A DNA stretch of 64,000 bases from Candidatus Melainabacteria bacterium (GCA_016716405.1 JADJWK010000001.1:620001-684000); one strand, 5' to 3'. Counted from the first letter of the stretch, positions 17,111 to 25,818 are shown. Notes: generated by a model from the sequence alone, not told the origin. Program-made: numbers and translations.

Positions 17111-17786
17111 AGTTGCCAGACTGGCTGCTTCGATGCGTAAAGGCGAGCCTGTCTCGGCTTCGTCCACGCGTGGATGTTACGGGCGTATCTTGAGGAATCA
17201 CGAAGGCGAGCCCCCGGCCCTTTGCGAGGAGCCGGACCGCAGGCTGGTGATGATCCTCGGTCCCTCTGCCCTCAGGTCTATAGTCGCGCTTCCCGGTGAT
17301 CTCGCCATAGCGGCTCTCGGCTATCCGCCGGCTTATATAAGGCGCAAGCTCGAGCAGGGTTACCGTTTTCGGCTGGCTCTCTTCGAGCGACCGGACGGCC
17401 CTGTACGGCTTGCTACCTGGGCTAACGCCATCGAGGCTGTATGCGAGGCTTATCCGGAGGTGGCGGCAATGGTTCGCCGTCAGTCCGGATTGCTTGCTGC
17501 CACCTCTTCTGGCGATATCGACTGTCTTGCCGGCTTCAGTCTCGAGGCAGTCGATGAGGTCGGTCTCTCCGACCCGCGTTTCATGACCCTGGCGAGGTTT
17601 GCCGCATCCGGCGGCGGCCTCGTCGGGGCTCGCTCATTCCTCTATCACACGGTCCGGCTCAACGGTCTTTTCACCGGTGATGGCCTGACCAAGACGGACT
17701 CCGGCACGCCCGGCGTGCGCGAGTACATAATAGCCAACCGTCCCATCGATACTCTCCGCTCTCTCGAGATTGTCGACTTGATCTGA
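17103..17786 (+). CDS. hypothetical protein coupled to the phosphatase gene
   Basis: I do not recognise this 227-residue protein. The ATG lies inside the end of the phosphatase gene (8-bp overlap, ATGAATAG), which implies translational coupling. Codon use and GC-ending third positions match the neighbours and support a real gene. The protein is mixed alpha/beta, without signal peptide or membrane segments, and has no motif I can name. Its position as third gene of the CNNM-phosphatase operon suggests a linked role, but nothing in the sequence says which. Confidence 0.7.
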   Translation: MNRVARLAASMRKGEPVSASSTRGCYGRILRNHEGEPPALCEEPDRRLVMILGPSALRSIVALPGDLAIAALGYPPAYIRRKLEQGYRFRLALFERPDGPVRLATWANAIEAVCEAYPEVAAMVRRQSGLLAATSSGDIDCLAGFSLEAVDEVGLSDPRFMTLARFAASGGGLVGARSFLYHTVRLNGLFTGDGLTKTDSGTPGVREYIIANRPIDTLRSLEIVDLI

Positions 17787-17821
17787 TTGGAAATGAGGAC
17801 CGAGTCCTGGCATGATTCAAA

Positions 17822-17860
17822 GGAAACGAGCAGGTACGGACCTGTTCGTTTCCCTCTTCT
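17822..17860 (+). terminator. terminator of the CNNM-phosphatase operon
   Basis: A 14-bp stem (GGAAACGAGCAGGT, loop ACGG, ACCTGTTCGTTTCC, one G-T wobble) is followed by CTCTTCTC, a weak T-rich tail. It lies 36 bp after the stop codon. Confidence 0.7.
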
Positions 17861-18066
17861 CCGGAGTGTTACTATAAAACATAATAAAGCACTGGATGTA
17901 GTGTCACGGCGAGCCAGTGCAATCCCGGGCATCTGCCTGACAGCCCTCGATAGGAAGCTAAATCTTGCTCATTTTTCTTTTTATCCGACCCGGGAGGCTG
18001 CTCGCAAATACCCGTACCTGACGGCTGTAGGGTGATCGAAGGCGCCCGGAGAAGAATTTTGTATTC

Positions 18067-18094
18067 TTGACAGGTTCTGGGTTTGTCGTAAATT
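18067..18094 (+). promoter_or_regulatory. sigma70-type promoter of the TPR gene
   Basis: A perfect TTGACA (18067-18072) and TAAATT (18089-18094) are spaced by 16 bp, about 75 bp upstream of the TPR start codon. Confidence 0.6.
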
Positions 18095-18169
18095 GTTAGA
18101 TGTTCGAAGACACTAGATGGGTCGCAACTTCTAAAAGAGCTGCAACTCCATTTTCAGGGGTAGGCAAAG

Positions 18170-18811
18170 ATGGCAAATTCGCAAATCGGCAGTCAGGAAG
18201 CAATCGCGTCGACAGTGGTGAAGCCCAGCCAGGGCGGCAATCAGTTGTTCACCGGCAGCTATGTTCCGGTGTCAACTGTGGCCAGGGACGATAGCACTGA
18301 CAGTGTCGACTCCGTGGAGAAAAGCTATCTCGATCGTATCGCAGCAGTTCGGGCTGACAGCCCCAATTCGGCCGAAGAGATCGATCTTCTCGCTCAGCTC
18401 GCCAGGCACTACCTCAATAATGGCGATGCCGAGAAGGCCAGGCTCTATCTCGAGGATTCCCGCCGCTGTGCCGAAATTGTGTATGGCGGACAGCATCCGG
18501 TGGTGGCCGAGCTCATGATCGAGCTTGGTTTCGTCAGGTTCAGAATGCAGGAGTACGAGCTTGCCCGGCAGTATCTCGAGCCGGCGGTGGTGATTTTCGA
18601 GCAGGCTTACGGCAAGGTAAGCGACCAGGTGGCGTATGCTTTCCACAAACTCGGTCGTGTCCATGAAGCCATCGAGGACCTGGAGCGAGCCGAGTACTTC
18701 TATCAGAAGGCGGTGACTACCTACCAGAACACTTTCAACGAAGACGAATCGGACATGCTCAGCGCCCGCAACGATCTATCCCGGGTGAAAACCAGAAACA
18801 GCCAAAGCTGA
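18170..18811 (+). CDS. TPR-repeat protein, 213 residues
   Basis: After a disordered Ser/Thr/Val-rich N-terminus of about 50 residues, the protein consists of tetratricopeptide repeats of the kinesin-light-chain type with 42-residue spacing. Typical pieces are LLAQLARHYLNNGDAEKARLY, then VAELMIELGFVRFRMQEYEL, then VAYAFHKLGRVHEAIEDLER. Such repeats bind other proteins; a partner is not evident. The ATG has GGGGTAGG upstream. A sigma70-like promoter precedes it. It is likely monocistronic. Confidence 0.8.
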   Translation: MANSQIGSQEAIASTVVKPSQGGNQLFTGSYVPVSTVARDDSTDSVDSVEKSYLDRIAAVRADSPNSAEEIDLLAQLARHYLNNGDAEKARLYLEDSRRCAEIVYGGQHPVVAELMIELGFVRFRMQEYELARQYLEPAVVIFEQAYGKVSDQVAYAFHKLGRVHEAIEDLERAEYFYQKAVTTYQNTFNEDESDMLSARNDLSRVKTRNSQS

Positions 18812-18961
18812 TTCTTGTCTTAGTCATTCGCGCAACCTTCGCCGAGGCTCGTATGTGCGAAAGTGGCGCAGTGATTTGTGTTGATCAGTTCAAGACGGGT
18901 TGTTCTTCTTGTTGTTGTACTATCAAAAATAGTGAGATGACTGCAAATAGAAAATAGAGAC

Positions 18962-18994
18962 AAAGGAAGACGCTCTATTCGAGCGTCTTCCTTT
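18962..18994 (-). terminator. terminator after the thioredoxin gene
   Basis: A 14-bp perfect stem (AAAGGAAGACGCTC with GAGCGTCTTCCTTT, loop TATTC) lies 84 bp past the minus-strand thioredoxin stop. On the minus strand GTCTCTATTTTC follows. It could also end the plus-strand TPR transcript. Confidence 0.75.
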
Positions 18995-19077
18995 GCCAAG
19001 TTCCGTCCGGGGAGCTTCCTGCAAGCATTGAAGCTCCCCGGATCGGATGACTGGATTTCGATTGAGCTCGCGCCGCC

Positions 19078-19533
19078 TCAGCGGGCGAGTTCGTCCGAAA
19101 CCCATTTACGCAGGGTATCGAGATCCATGTAGCCCGTTCGGGTGGACTGCTCGGTGGTGGAGCCGGCGGCGAAGACCCGCAGAGTCGGGATGCTCCGGAT
19201 TCGCTGGTTCCTCGCGGTGGCGGAAGATTCGTCGACATCGACCTTGACCACCAGGACACGACCGTCGAACTCTTCGGCGATCTTCTCGATGTTCGGGCGG
19301 ATGGCACGGCAGGGACCGCACCAGTCGGCATAGAAGTCCACCAGGACGATGGTCTTGCTGCCCTTGAGGGTGGTCTCGAAATTGCTGTCGTTGAGCTTCT
19401 CCACCTTCGAGCTCGCCTGGCTCACGGCGGTGGAACTGGTGAAGAGGGAGGGGCCCGAGGCCAGATGCGGCAGGACGAAGGCGGCGCCGATGAGGGCCGC
19501 CAGTCCAAGAACGATGTTCAGGGAGCGTTTCAT
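19078..19533 (-). CDS. membrane-anchored thioredoxin
   Basis: The 151-residue protein has an N-terminal hydrophobic anchor (about 5-24), a short Ser-rich linker and one thioredoxin domain with the canonical redox site WCGPC near residue 70 and the cis-Pro in IPTLRVF. It should act on the periplasmic side, passing electrons to or from extracytoplasmic disulfides. It is encoded 15 bp downstream of the DsbD-type reductase, which in known systems supplies electrons from cytoplasmic thioredoxin to periplasmic partners. This protein is the obvious candidate recipient (inference from position). A terminator follows. Confidence 0.92.
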   Translation of the reverse strand: MKRSLNIVLGLAALIGAAFVLPHLASGPSLFTSSTAVSQASSKVEKLNDSNFETTLKGSKTIVLVDFYADWCGPCRAIRPNIEKIAEEFDGRVLVVKVDVDESSATARNQRIRSIPTLRVFAAGSTTEQSTRTGYMDLDTLRKWVSDELAR

Positions 19534-19548
19534 TTTTGGGATTCCTAG

Positions 19549-21420
19549 TTATGAGGGTTTGGAGGCCTCTTCCAGTGCCTCTCTTACGAGCTGCTTGGTA
19601 ATCAGCTCGGGAAGGACGATGGGCTGGTCGGGGCGGTGCGGGCTGAACACCACATAGAGTGGCACTCCAGAGCGCTGGAATTTGCGCAGAACGGCAGTTA
19701 TCTCCGGGTCGTTCAAGGTCCAGTCCGCCTTCAGGGCCAGGACATTGTGCTTGTCGAACTCGTTCTTGATCGTGTCGGTCTCGAGCACCGTCGCTTCGTT
19801 GAACTTGCAGGTCTGGCACCACTCAGCCGTGAAGTCGATAAAGACTACCTTGCCGTCCCGAAGCCCTCGGTCGACCGCTTCTCGGGAGAACTTCTCCCAG
19901 GCGATGGAGTCGGCGGTCCGGGTGACGCTGGCAGTGGCAGCCGGTCTTGCGACCAGGCTCGGCCAGGTGAAGACTGCGAAGGAGGCAGCACTCACCGCCA
20001 CGGCTATGGCCCAGACGGCGATCTTACGGGTCCGCGTGGCGTTGAAGTCGGCGAAGTTGCCGACGAGCCAGGCGGAAAAGCCCAGGGCGAGAATGAAGGC
20101 GATGCCTCCGCTGAGACCTTCGGGACCCACCTGCTTGCCCAGGACCGAAAGAAGCCAGACGGCGCTTGCCAGGAGAACGAAGCCCATGGCTTGCTTGAAG
20201 TGCTCCATCCACATTCCCGGACGGGGCAGCAACTTCATCCAGCCCGGGTTGGCGCTCAACACCAGATACGGTGCGGCGAGTCCCAGTCCGATGGTGGAGA
20301 AGATGAGGAGGATCGACCACCAGGGCTGCGCGAAGGCGAAGCCGATGGCGGTGCCCAGGAAGGGCGCCGTGCAAGGAGTGGAGAGAACGGTAGCGACGAC
20401 GCCGGTAAAGAAGGCGCCGCGATAGCCGCTCTTTCGGGAGAGATCCTGGAGTTGCTTTCCTGACGAGAGCTGGACCATGAATACGCCGAAAAGACCCAGG
20501 GACATTACTGTCACCAGCGCCGCCATGCCGAGAAGGAAGAGGGGCTGCTGGAACTGGAAGCCCCAGCCGATGGAGTAGCCGACCAGCTGGCAGAGGATGA
20601 CCACCAGTGCCAGAAGCGAGCAGGTGGCGATTGTGCCTGCCGAATAAGCCAGACCCAGTTTGAAGATCTTGTCCCGCTTCTGATCGGCTTCTTCGACGAA
20701 ACTGAGGATCTTGAGAGAGACCACAGGAAGGACGCAGGGCATGACGTTGAGAATGAGCCCGCCGATGAAGGCGAAGAGCAGAATCTTGAGAAGACTCGTG
20801 CTGCCGTCACTGTCGCTCGCGAGTTTGAGATCGCCGTCGAGCACGGATCCGCCTGGAATTGCTTCTTTGGAAGCGGACGGGTCGCCGTCATAACCGAGAC
20901 CGGAAAAGGCTCCGGAGTTCGCAGCAGATGCTGTGCCGGCCACCGGAAGAGTGATGGTCAGGGTCTCGGTGCCGGGAACGCAGTTCTCGTGACAGGCGAG
21001 CCATCTGGCGTCTACCCTGATGGACACCGAATCGCCTGGTTTGAGGTCGGCTGGCGGGGTGACGGTGACGGCCAGAACGGTCTCGTCCGCGTACCCGTAG
21101 GCTTTCATGCCGAAGTCAGTGAAAGTCTGAGGCTGTTTCCACTCGGTGTCACCAATCTGGAAGCCTGCAGGCAGGTCCGGTGTGATCTCGGTGGCATAGC
21201 CGGTGTCGCCAGGGTTCTTGTAATAGATGTGCCAGCCTGGCTCGAGCTTGAAACGGACCCCCAGCTTGAACGGTTGTCCGGGAACGATAGCGGTCGTATC
21301 GGCAATGAGCTCGAGCCGGGCCGGCGTCTGGGGCGCCGTCAGGCTCTGCGCTTGAACCGGGGAAGGCGCCAGTGGCAGTAGTGTCACCAGCGCCAGTAGT
21401 ATTGCGGTGAGGAATCTCAT
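19549..21420 (-). CDS. dsbD: DsbD-family thiol:disulfide interchange protein
   Basis: The 623-residue protein has the three-domain DsbD layout. A signal peptide (1-24) leads into an N-terminal immunoglobulin-like domain with the pair CHENC near residue 140. Then comes a membrane core of about eight helices (about 205-500) with MPCVLPVVSLK and STPCTAPFLG, each carrying one redox Cys. A C-terminal thioredoxin domain carries WCQTC near residue 535. Electrons should flow from cytoplasmic thioredoxin through the membrane core to periplasmic domains. The start overlaps by four bases (ATGA) with a short upstream frame that has a strong ribosome binding site, and the membrane-anchored thioredoxin follows at 15 bp. 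Confidence 0.93.
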   Translation of the reverse strand: MRFLTAILLALVTLLPLAPSPVQAQSLTAPQTPARLELIADTTAIVPGQPFKLGVRFKLEPGWHIYYKNPGDTGYATEITPDLPAGFQIGDTEWKQPQTFTDFGMKAYGYADETVLAVTVTPPADLKPGDSVSIRVDARWLACHENCVPGTETLTITLPVAGTASAANSGAFSGLGYDGDPSASKEAIPGGSVLDGDLKLASDSDGSTSLLKILLFAFIGGLILNVMPCVLPVVSLKILSFVEEADQKRDKIFKLGLAYSAGTIATCSLLALVVILCQLVGYSIGWGFQFQQPLFLLGMAALVTVMSLGLFGVFMVQLSSGKQLQDLSRKSGYRGAFFTGVVATVLSTPCTAPFLGTAIGFAFAQPWWSILLIFSTIGLGLAAPYLVLSANPGWMKLLPRPGMWMEHFKQAMGFVLLASAVWLLSVLGKQVGPEGLSGGIAFILALGFSAWLVGNFADFNATRTRKIAVWAIAVAVSAASFAVFTWPSLVARPAATASVTRTADSIAWEKFSREAVDRGLRDGKVVFIDFTAEWCQTCKFNEATVLETDTIKNEFDKHNVLALKADWTLNDPEITAVLRKFQRSGVPLYVVFSPHRPDQPIVLPELITKQLVREALEEASKPS

Positions 21421-21605
21421 TTGAATCCTTCCTCTAGTTGGGCCTCCTGGCCGCAGGGTTTCGCGCCGACTTCCTCTGCGACACCGAACGACGGTGGCGG
21501 AGGCGCGCTGGACTGGACAGGTTGAGAAACTAAATCAGGTTGGTGTTCCGGATTCTCGAAAAAGAGATAAGCAGCACCGAACTCTTTCACAGGCAGTGAC
21601 TCCAA
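21417..21605 (-). CDS. small coupled ORF upstream of dsbD
   Basis: This 62-codon frame begins with TTG preceded by a strong AGGAGG site at about 7 bp spacing, and its stop overlaps the dsbD ATG in the four-base ATGA arrangement typical of translational coupling. The peptide is acidic and Pro-rich with one Cys and no membrane segment. I know no family. It may be a real small protein or a leader whose translation controls dsbD. The ribosome binding site and coupling are the main evidence. Confidence 0.5.
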   Translation of the reverse strand: MESLPVKEFGAAYLFFENPEHQPDLVSQPVQSSAPPPPSFGVAEEVGAKPCGQEAQLEEGFK

Positions 21606-21938
21606 TACAACCTCCTGAAGTTGTATCGATATTTTTCTTCTGGAATGCGACTATGCGTGTCTGCTGCGTTTCGGGCATGCTTAACAATATCGGTTAGTGC
21701 ATCCGGGCCAACTCCTAAGCAGGCTCTGAAGCCGGATAACGTCGTTTTGATCTTGCCGGTTTGTCTCGTCAAGACAGTGAAAATGCTTGTCCTGTCTGAT
21801 TAGGGTGGTGCTTGATAACTATTTTTTGTCTACTCGGAGACAGGCGCTATCTTTTCCAACATCTAGAAATCATCAGTCTTTGCCGGCTTGCAGCCTGTTT
21901 TCGTGCCGGCTGGTCCCTCATAATCAGGAGAGCGCAAT
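21606..21938. other. divergent intergenic region
   Basis: These 333 bp separate the dsbD unit from a small plus-strand gene. They are lower in GC than the genes. I see no further gene, terminator or clear promoter pair. Confidence 0.4.
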
Positions 21939-22211
21939 ATGAATGTAGTGTTCGAATGGATCTGGTTGAATCTGCTTTCCCCCTTTCTTCTGCCGGTCTT
22001 CGTGATCCTCATACTGGCGTCGGTGGCGGGTGCACGCCCCGACGGGGTGCTTAAGATGGTCCTCGATTTCGCACTGGAGGCGATATCTCTGTCCTGGCGG
22101 GCTGCTACTCAAATAGCTGATCTCTTCGCCAGACAGTGTTTCAAACGCGGCGGTCCGACTTATCCCAGACCGAAGCTACCAGCGCCTCGCCGTTCCGAAG
22201 AAAGAAAGTAA
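21939..22211 (+). CDS. small single-pass membrane protein
   Basis: This 90-residue protein has a strong hydrophobic N-terminal segment (about 8-32), an amphipathic middle, and a basic Pro/Arg-rich tail, which suggests one membrane helix with a cytoplasmic C-terminus. CAGGAGA lies upstream of the ATG. No family is recognised. It is followed by a copy of the palindromic repeat and faces mgtC. Confidence 0.65.
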   Translation: MNVVFEWIWLNLLSPFLLPVFVILILASVAGARPDGVLKMVLDFALEAISLSWRAATQIADLFARQCFKRGGPTYPRPKLPAPRRSEERK

Positions 22212-22246
22212 GAGACCGAATCTCCTTGGAGTCATGATTGACTCTG

Positions 22247-22300
22247 AATATGACTGTGACGTCAAAAAAAATCGAAAAAGTTTGACGTCACAGTCATATT
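22247..22300. repeat. palindromic repeat element, copy 2
   Basis: The most regular copy: 54 bp with 20-bp arms AATATGACTGTGACGTCAAA and its reverse complement, each arm containing the eight-base palindrome TGACGTCA. The centre is A-rich with one CG. It lies between convergent genes (small membrane protein and mgtC). Confidence 0.9.
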
Positions 22301-22369
22301 TTTCTCTCTGTGGTTTTCTTGCCTTGACCGAAAAAGGCGACCACTAAAAAAAATAGTAGAGTTTCGTTG

Positions 22370-22404
22370 AAAAAGACGGATGCCTCTCTCGAGAGAGGCA
22401 TCCG
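22370..22404 (-). terminator. intrinsic terminator of mgtC
   Basis: A perfect 28-base palindrome (CGGATGCCTCTCTC with GAGAGAGGCATCCG) is followed on the minus strand by TCTTTTTC, 29 bp after the mgtC stop. Confidence 0.92.
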
Positions 22405-22432
22405 GTCTAAAACTACTTCTCAAACTTGTTCG

Positions 22433-23158
22433 TCAGTCGCTCGGCTCCCAGAGCATCTCTATGGAGATGACGTCCTCGTTGTGCACCTGTCGGGCAATGA
22501 GAAGGTCGGTCTCGCGTTCGGTCAGGTGCGTCTGAATGTGGAACTCGACGTTGTGACCATGCTTCTGGATACGGTCGATGCGGTAGCCCGTGCCGAACAG
22601 CTTGCGGACTTCTCTGAACTTCTCCACAGGGCAGACGATGCGCAGTGCGTTGCCGCCGTAATAAGAGCCGGGGAAGAACCTGTAGCTGATATGGATCAGG
22701 CTGAGCAAGAGGACCGTGGTGACCGCGGCCAGGGCATAGATACCGAGACCGCAGGCGACGCCGACTCCGACCGCGAACAGGATCGTGGAGGCGGTGGTGA
22801 TGCCCGAGCGGTTGATACCACGAGTAAGAATGACGCCGGCACCGACGAAGCCGATACCGTTGAGAACACCGTGCGCCAGTCGCGCCGGATCTCCCACTTT
22901 GGTGATCTCGTAGAGGTGAAAACCGGTGACCGCGACCAGACAGGCTGTGACGCAGACCACCATATAGGTCCGCACACCGGCGCTCTTGCGGCGATACCGA
23001 CGCTCGAGTCCGATCAGGAAACCGAGGAAAAAGGCTACGAGGAGGTGCGGGAGGTAAACACCGACCAGGGCGAGGTCGCTGGCCTGTAGAAACTGTCCGA
23101 TCCAGGCGAGCACACTGTCGAATATGCTCGAGCCGGCGGGTGTAATGTTAGTGTTCAT
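22433..23158 (-). CDS. mgtC: MgtC/SapB-family membrane protein
   Basis: The 241-residue protein has an N-terminal membrane domain with about five helices (about 35-160) containing the family signatures LLVAFFLGFLIGLER and GIGFVGAGVIL, then a soluble C-terminal domain of about 75 residues of ACT-like appearance. Members support survival at low magnesium and in some pathogens inhibit the F-type ATP synthase; whether that holds here is unknown. It has a long upstream region that might act as a leader, and is followed by a strong terminator. Confidence 0.92.
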   Translation of the reverse strand: MNTNITPAGSSIFDSVLAWIGQFLQASDLALVGVYLPHLLVAFFLGFLIGLERRYRRKSAGVRTYMVVCVTACLVAVTGFHLYEITKVGDPARLAHGVLNGIGFVGAGVILTRGINRSGITTASTILFAVGVGVACGLGIYALAAVTTVLLLSLIHISYRFFPGSYYGGNALRIVCPVEKFREVRKLFGTGYRIDRIQKHGHNVEFHIQTHLTERETDLLIARQVHNEDVISIEMLWEPSD

Positions 23159-23570
23159 TACCAGCTCCGTTTCTTTGTGAGTGTTGGAAATAAGCTCGCT
23201 CAGTGCATTCTGAGACCAGGCACCATCCGCCGAGCAGGGCTCGCGTAGTTCACAACCTGGAAATGGTTTGGTTTATGGTGACTTGAGTCTGGTTTTCAGA
23301 AAAAATAGAGAGAGAGAGTCTTAGTGATGCCTTAACCTAGCATCTGGTACGGGGGTCTATATCTGTTTGCTAATAGATTAAGGGGAACCAATCATAGGCA
23401 CTTGCTCTCCGCCTGATAGCAAAAACCCGAAAGGCTCTGCGTTTTCGCGACCGGGGGGCGAAGTCCCGGTTGTCATGCGGTTGGTGGTGAGCAAGAATTA
23501 GGCTAGCGAGGCTTTCGAGATCTGTTTACATTAGGCTGATTCCAGGGACGGCGGTATTGAGTGTAGTGCG
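23159..23570. other. long region upstream of mgtC
   Basis: Over 400 bp without a gene lie upstream of mgtC, up to the HU terminators. There are several small stems, for example ACCGGG/CCCGGT near 23440-23475 and AGCAAAAACCCGAAAGG nearby. mgtC genes are often controlled by RNA leaders, so a regulatory RNA is conceivable, but I could not match any known riboswitch consensus. Confidence 0.35.
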
Positions 23571-23602
23571 AAAAAAATAGGAGGACCTCGACAGTCCTCC
23601 TA
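23571..23602 (-). terminator. intrinsic terminator (distal) of the HU gene
   Basis: A 9-bp perfect stem (TAGGAGGAC with GTCCTCCTA, 7-base loop) is followed on the minus strand by seven T residues. Confidence 0.9.
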
Positions 23603-23650
23603 CGATTTGGTGAGTTGAAATGCGTCTACCTTACCTAATCCACGTTGATT

Positions 23651-23686
23651 TTTGAAAATGACTCCGGTGGGTAGAACACCGGAGTC
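23651..23686 (-). terminator. hairpin directly after the HU gene
   Basis: A 10-bp perfect stem (GACTCCGGTG with CACCGGAGTC, 7-base loop) lies 10 bp past the HU stop. On the minus strand it is followed by ATTTTCAAAAATC, a weak T tail, so it may be a first terminator or an mRNA-stabilising stem. Confidence 0.65.
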
Positions 23687-23696
23687 AGTCGATTAT

Positions 23697-24113
23697 CTAT
23701 CTTCTTTTCCCGCCTTTTTTCGCCTTTTTAGCAGGTTTGGCAGCTTTTTTGGCCGGCTTCTTAGGAGCAGCTTTTTTCTTGGCTGCAGCAGGCTTGGAAG
23801 CTTTGGGCTTGGAGAGCGCCAGGGTAGGCTGTTTGGCACGACCGTTGACGATATCCTTGAGCTCTTTACCAGCGCGGAACGCAGGCACTCTGGCCGCAGG
23901 AATTCTCAGCGGATCGAGGGTGCGAGGGTTACGGCCAGTTCTGGCTTTTCTCATGCGACGCTCGAAAGTTCCGAAGCCGACGAGGGTGACCTTGTCGCCT
24001 TTGGCGAGAGCGCCGGTTACTGTGTGTAGCATTGCGGACAAAGTGCGGCTGATTTCCGACTTGGGTTGTCCTGTAGCTTGCGCTACCTTGTCTACGAGCT
24101 CAGCTCGGTTCAT
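23697..24113 (-). CDS. hup: HU-family DNA-binding protein with Lys/Ala tail
   Basis: The first 90 residues are a standard HU domain (start MNRAELVDKVAQATG, core GFGTFERRMRKARTGRNPRT with the DNA-intercalating Pro position). Unlike normal HU (about 90 residues) it continues with a 48-residue tail made almost only of Lys, Ala and Pro, ending GGKRR, resembling histone H1 tails and the C-terminal extension of mycobacterial HupB. It should compact or coat the chromosome; the tail would add sequence-independent binding. ATG 24113 is chosen because AAGGAGGAAACAG lies directly upstream and it matches the family start. Two hairpin terminators follow. Confidence 0.95.
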   Translation of the reverse strand: MNRAELVDKVAQATGQPKSEISRTLSAMLHTVTGALAKGDKVTLVGFGTFERRMRKARTGRNPRTLDPLRIPAARVPAFRAGKELKDIVNGRAKQPTLALSKPKASKPAAAKKKAAPKKPAKKAAKPAKKAKKGGKRR

Positions 24114-24504
24114 TCTGTTTCCTCCTTGTTGGAAGTGCTCATTCCAACTCACACGCAGGGATGATAGCACCCCCTATATGAATAGACAAGAGATTATGCC
24201 TGCAAAACAGCAAAATTCTTTTTTGCCCTCGCCGTGAAACCAGGATGACAAGCAAGTTACAGTGTCAGGCGCTTCTGGCGGTTCTCTGAAAGCCTGATGT
24301 TATCAGCGATTGCGAGGATCGCTTTCTACTCCTTTTGGAGATGTTCTGCATATGCGATTGCTTGCTATCGTAAACAAAAAACTTGAATAAACAGGTCGGG
24401 GAGGGGACCCGGACCTTTCAGGCGCAAACGAGTCGATGGTTCTATAATGCTCTGGTGTCCGTCGATGTGCGTTTTCAGCGCACGCTTTGTTCCGGGAGCC
24501 GAGC
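24114..24504. other. divergent intergenic region with a -10 box
   Basis: This 391-bp region separates HU from the PQQ-propeller gene. A perfect TATAAT at 24443-24448 lies 57 bp upstream of the propeller start, but no good -35 is seen. Nothing else is evident. Confidence 0.45.
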
Positions 24505-25818
24505 ATGATACAGCGCAATCTGCAGTCTGCTTTTCTGAGTCTTCTTTGCCTGGCGAGTCTGTCCGTCGGGACTCTTACTGATCGGGTCGCAGCCCAGGTG
24601 CCGGCTTCCGGCCTGGAGCAGAGCCCTCAAGTCGAGTCTCCTGGAGATAAGGGTGCTCCACCTCTGGCAGGAACGGCTCAGGTGCTTGAGAAAGCCGTGG
24701 ATAGGCCGAGCCGTGATGATTTGCTCAAGGGCGCCTCCACTCTCCTGAGCAAGTTCAATGGGACATGGTCGATGTTCTTGCAGAATCCGTGCCGTACAGG
24801 CAGTGCCAGTCTCGGTTCTTTCTCAACGAGCGGCAAGCTCAAGTGGACTTTTCCCGCCGAGGGACCCATCGACTCCTCTCCGGCTATTTACAAGGGTGTC
24901 GTCTATGTCGGCAGCGATGATCACTTTATGTATGCGGTGGACGAGCGGAACGGACGGATGCTCTGGAAGCGCGAGCTGGGGGACAAGATCAAGAGCTCGC
25001 CGGCGGTGAATGACGATATTCTGGTAGTGGGCTGTGAGGATAAAAAGGTCTACGCTCTCGATCCCAGGACCGGTAACATCAAGTGGTCCCGGCTGACAGG
25101 GGATCGGGTCGGGTCGTCCCCGGCCCTTTTCGATGGTCTTGCCTATTTCGGCAGCTGGGACGGACACGTCTATGCCGTCCGGCTTTCAGACGGTTCAGTG
25201 GTCTGGCAGTTTCCGTCCGCCAGCGGCGACGACAAAGCCGGCATCGGAAGAATTACGGCTTCTCCGGCTCTGGCACCCGGGCTTCTGGTGATCGGCTCGC
25301 ATCTCGGCTCTGTCTACGGCATCTCCACCCGGGACGGATCGCCTCTATGGACTTTCAAGACCAGGGGAAAAATCATGGGCTCGCCCATGATCTTGAATGG
25401 TATGGTTTATTTCGGAAGCTGGGACAAGAACCTCTATGCTCTCGATCTGGCGACTGGAGCCATGAAATGGAAATTCGCCGGGCAAGAGACTTTCAGCATC
25501 ACTCCCACAGGAGCTAACAACAAGGTTTTCGCTGGCAACGACGACAAGCTCATGTACTGTCTCAACGCCACCACCGGCAAAATCCTCTGGAAAACGGCGA
25601 TTTATTCGCCGGTGCCACTCCTGTCCTCATCGCCGGCGGTGGCCGGTGACCGGCTCTTTTGTGGCAGTCCCGATGCCCGGGTCTATTCCATCGATACCAG
25701 AAATGGTGGGATCAAATGGAAATTCGAGACCCAGCGCCCGATCATCTCGAGCCCGGCGGTCACCTCTTCCGGTGTCTGTGTCGGCAGCCAGGACGGCAAT
25801 CTCTATATGATCAATTGA
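24505..25818 (+). CDS. secreted PQQ-like beta-propeller protein
   Basis: The 437-residue protein starts with a signal peptide (about 1-31, cleavage near VAAQ) and a disordered stretch to about residue 85. The rest is a propeller of about seven or eight PQQ-type repeats with the pattern SSPAV-x-x-G-x-V-x-x-GS-x-D-x-x-x-YALD, then G-x-x-x-WKF. It lacks an obvious PQQ enzyme active site, so it is more likely a structural or binding propeller of the BamB type than a dehydrogenase. ATG 24505 has GGGAG upstream. Its last 16 bases overlap the end of the convergent BioF-family gene. Confidence 0.88.
   Translation: MIQRNLQSAFLSLLCLASLSVGTLTDRVAAQVPASGLEQSPQVESPGDKGAPPLAGTAQVLEKAVDRPSRDDLLKGASTLLSKFNGTWSMFLQNPCRTGSASLGSFSTSGKLKWTFPAEGPIDSSPAIYKGVVYVGSDDHFMYAVDERNGRMLWKRELGDKIKSSPAVNDDILVVGCEDKKVYALDPRTGNIKWSRLTGDRVGSSPALFDGLAYFGSWDGHVYAVRLSDGSVVWQFPSASGDDKAGIGRITASPALAPGLLVIGSHLGSVYGISTRDGSPLWTFKTRGKIMGSPMILNGMVYFGSWDKNLYALDLATGAMKWKFAGQETFSITPTGANNKVFAGNDDKLMYCLNATTGKILWKTAIYSPVPLLSSSPAVAGDRLFCGSPDARVYSIDTRNGGIKWKFETQRPIISSPAVTSSGVCVGSQDGNLYMIN

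Larger units (their letters stand above)
17787..18169. other. intergenic region between operon end and TPR gene
   Basis: This 383-bp stretch holds a terminator for the upstream operon (17822-17860) and a promoter for the TPR gene (18067-18094). No further gene is convincing. Confidence 0.6.

Noticed and set aside
17787..18035. 82-codon plus-strand frame after the 227-residue gene
   Set aside because: It contains the operon terminator stem and lacks a ribosome binding site.
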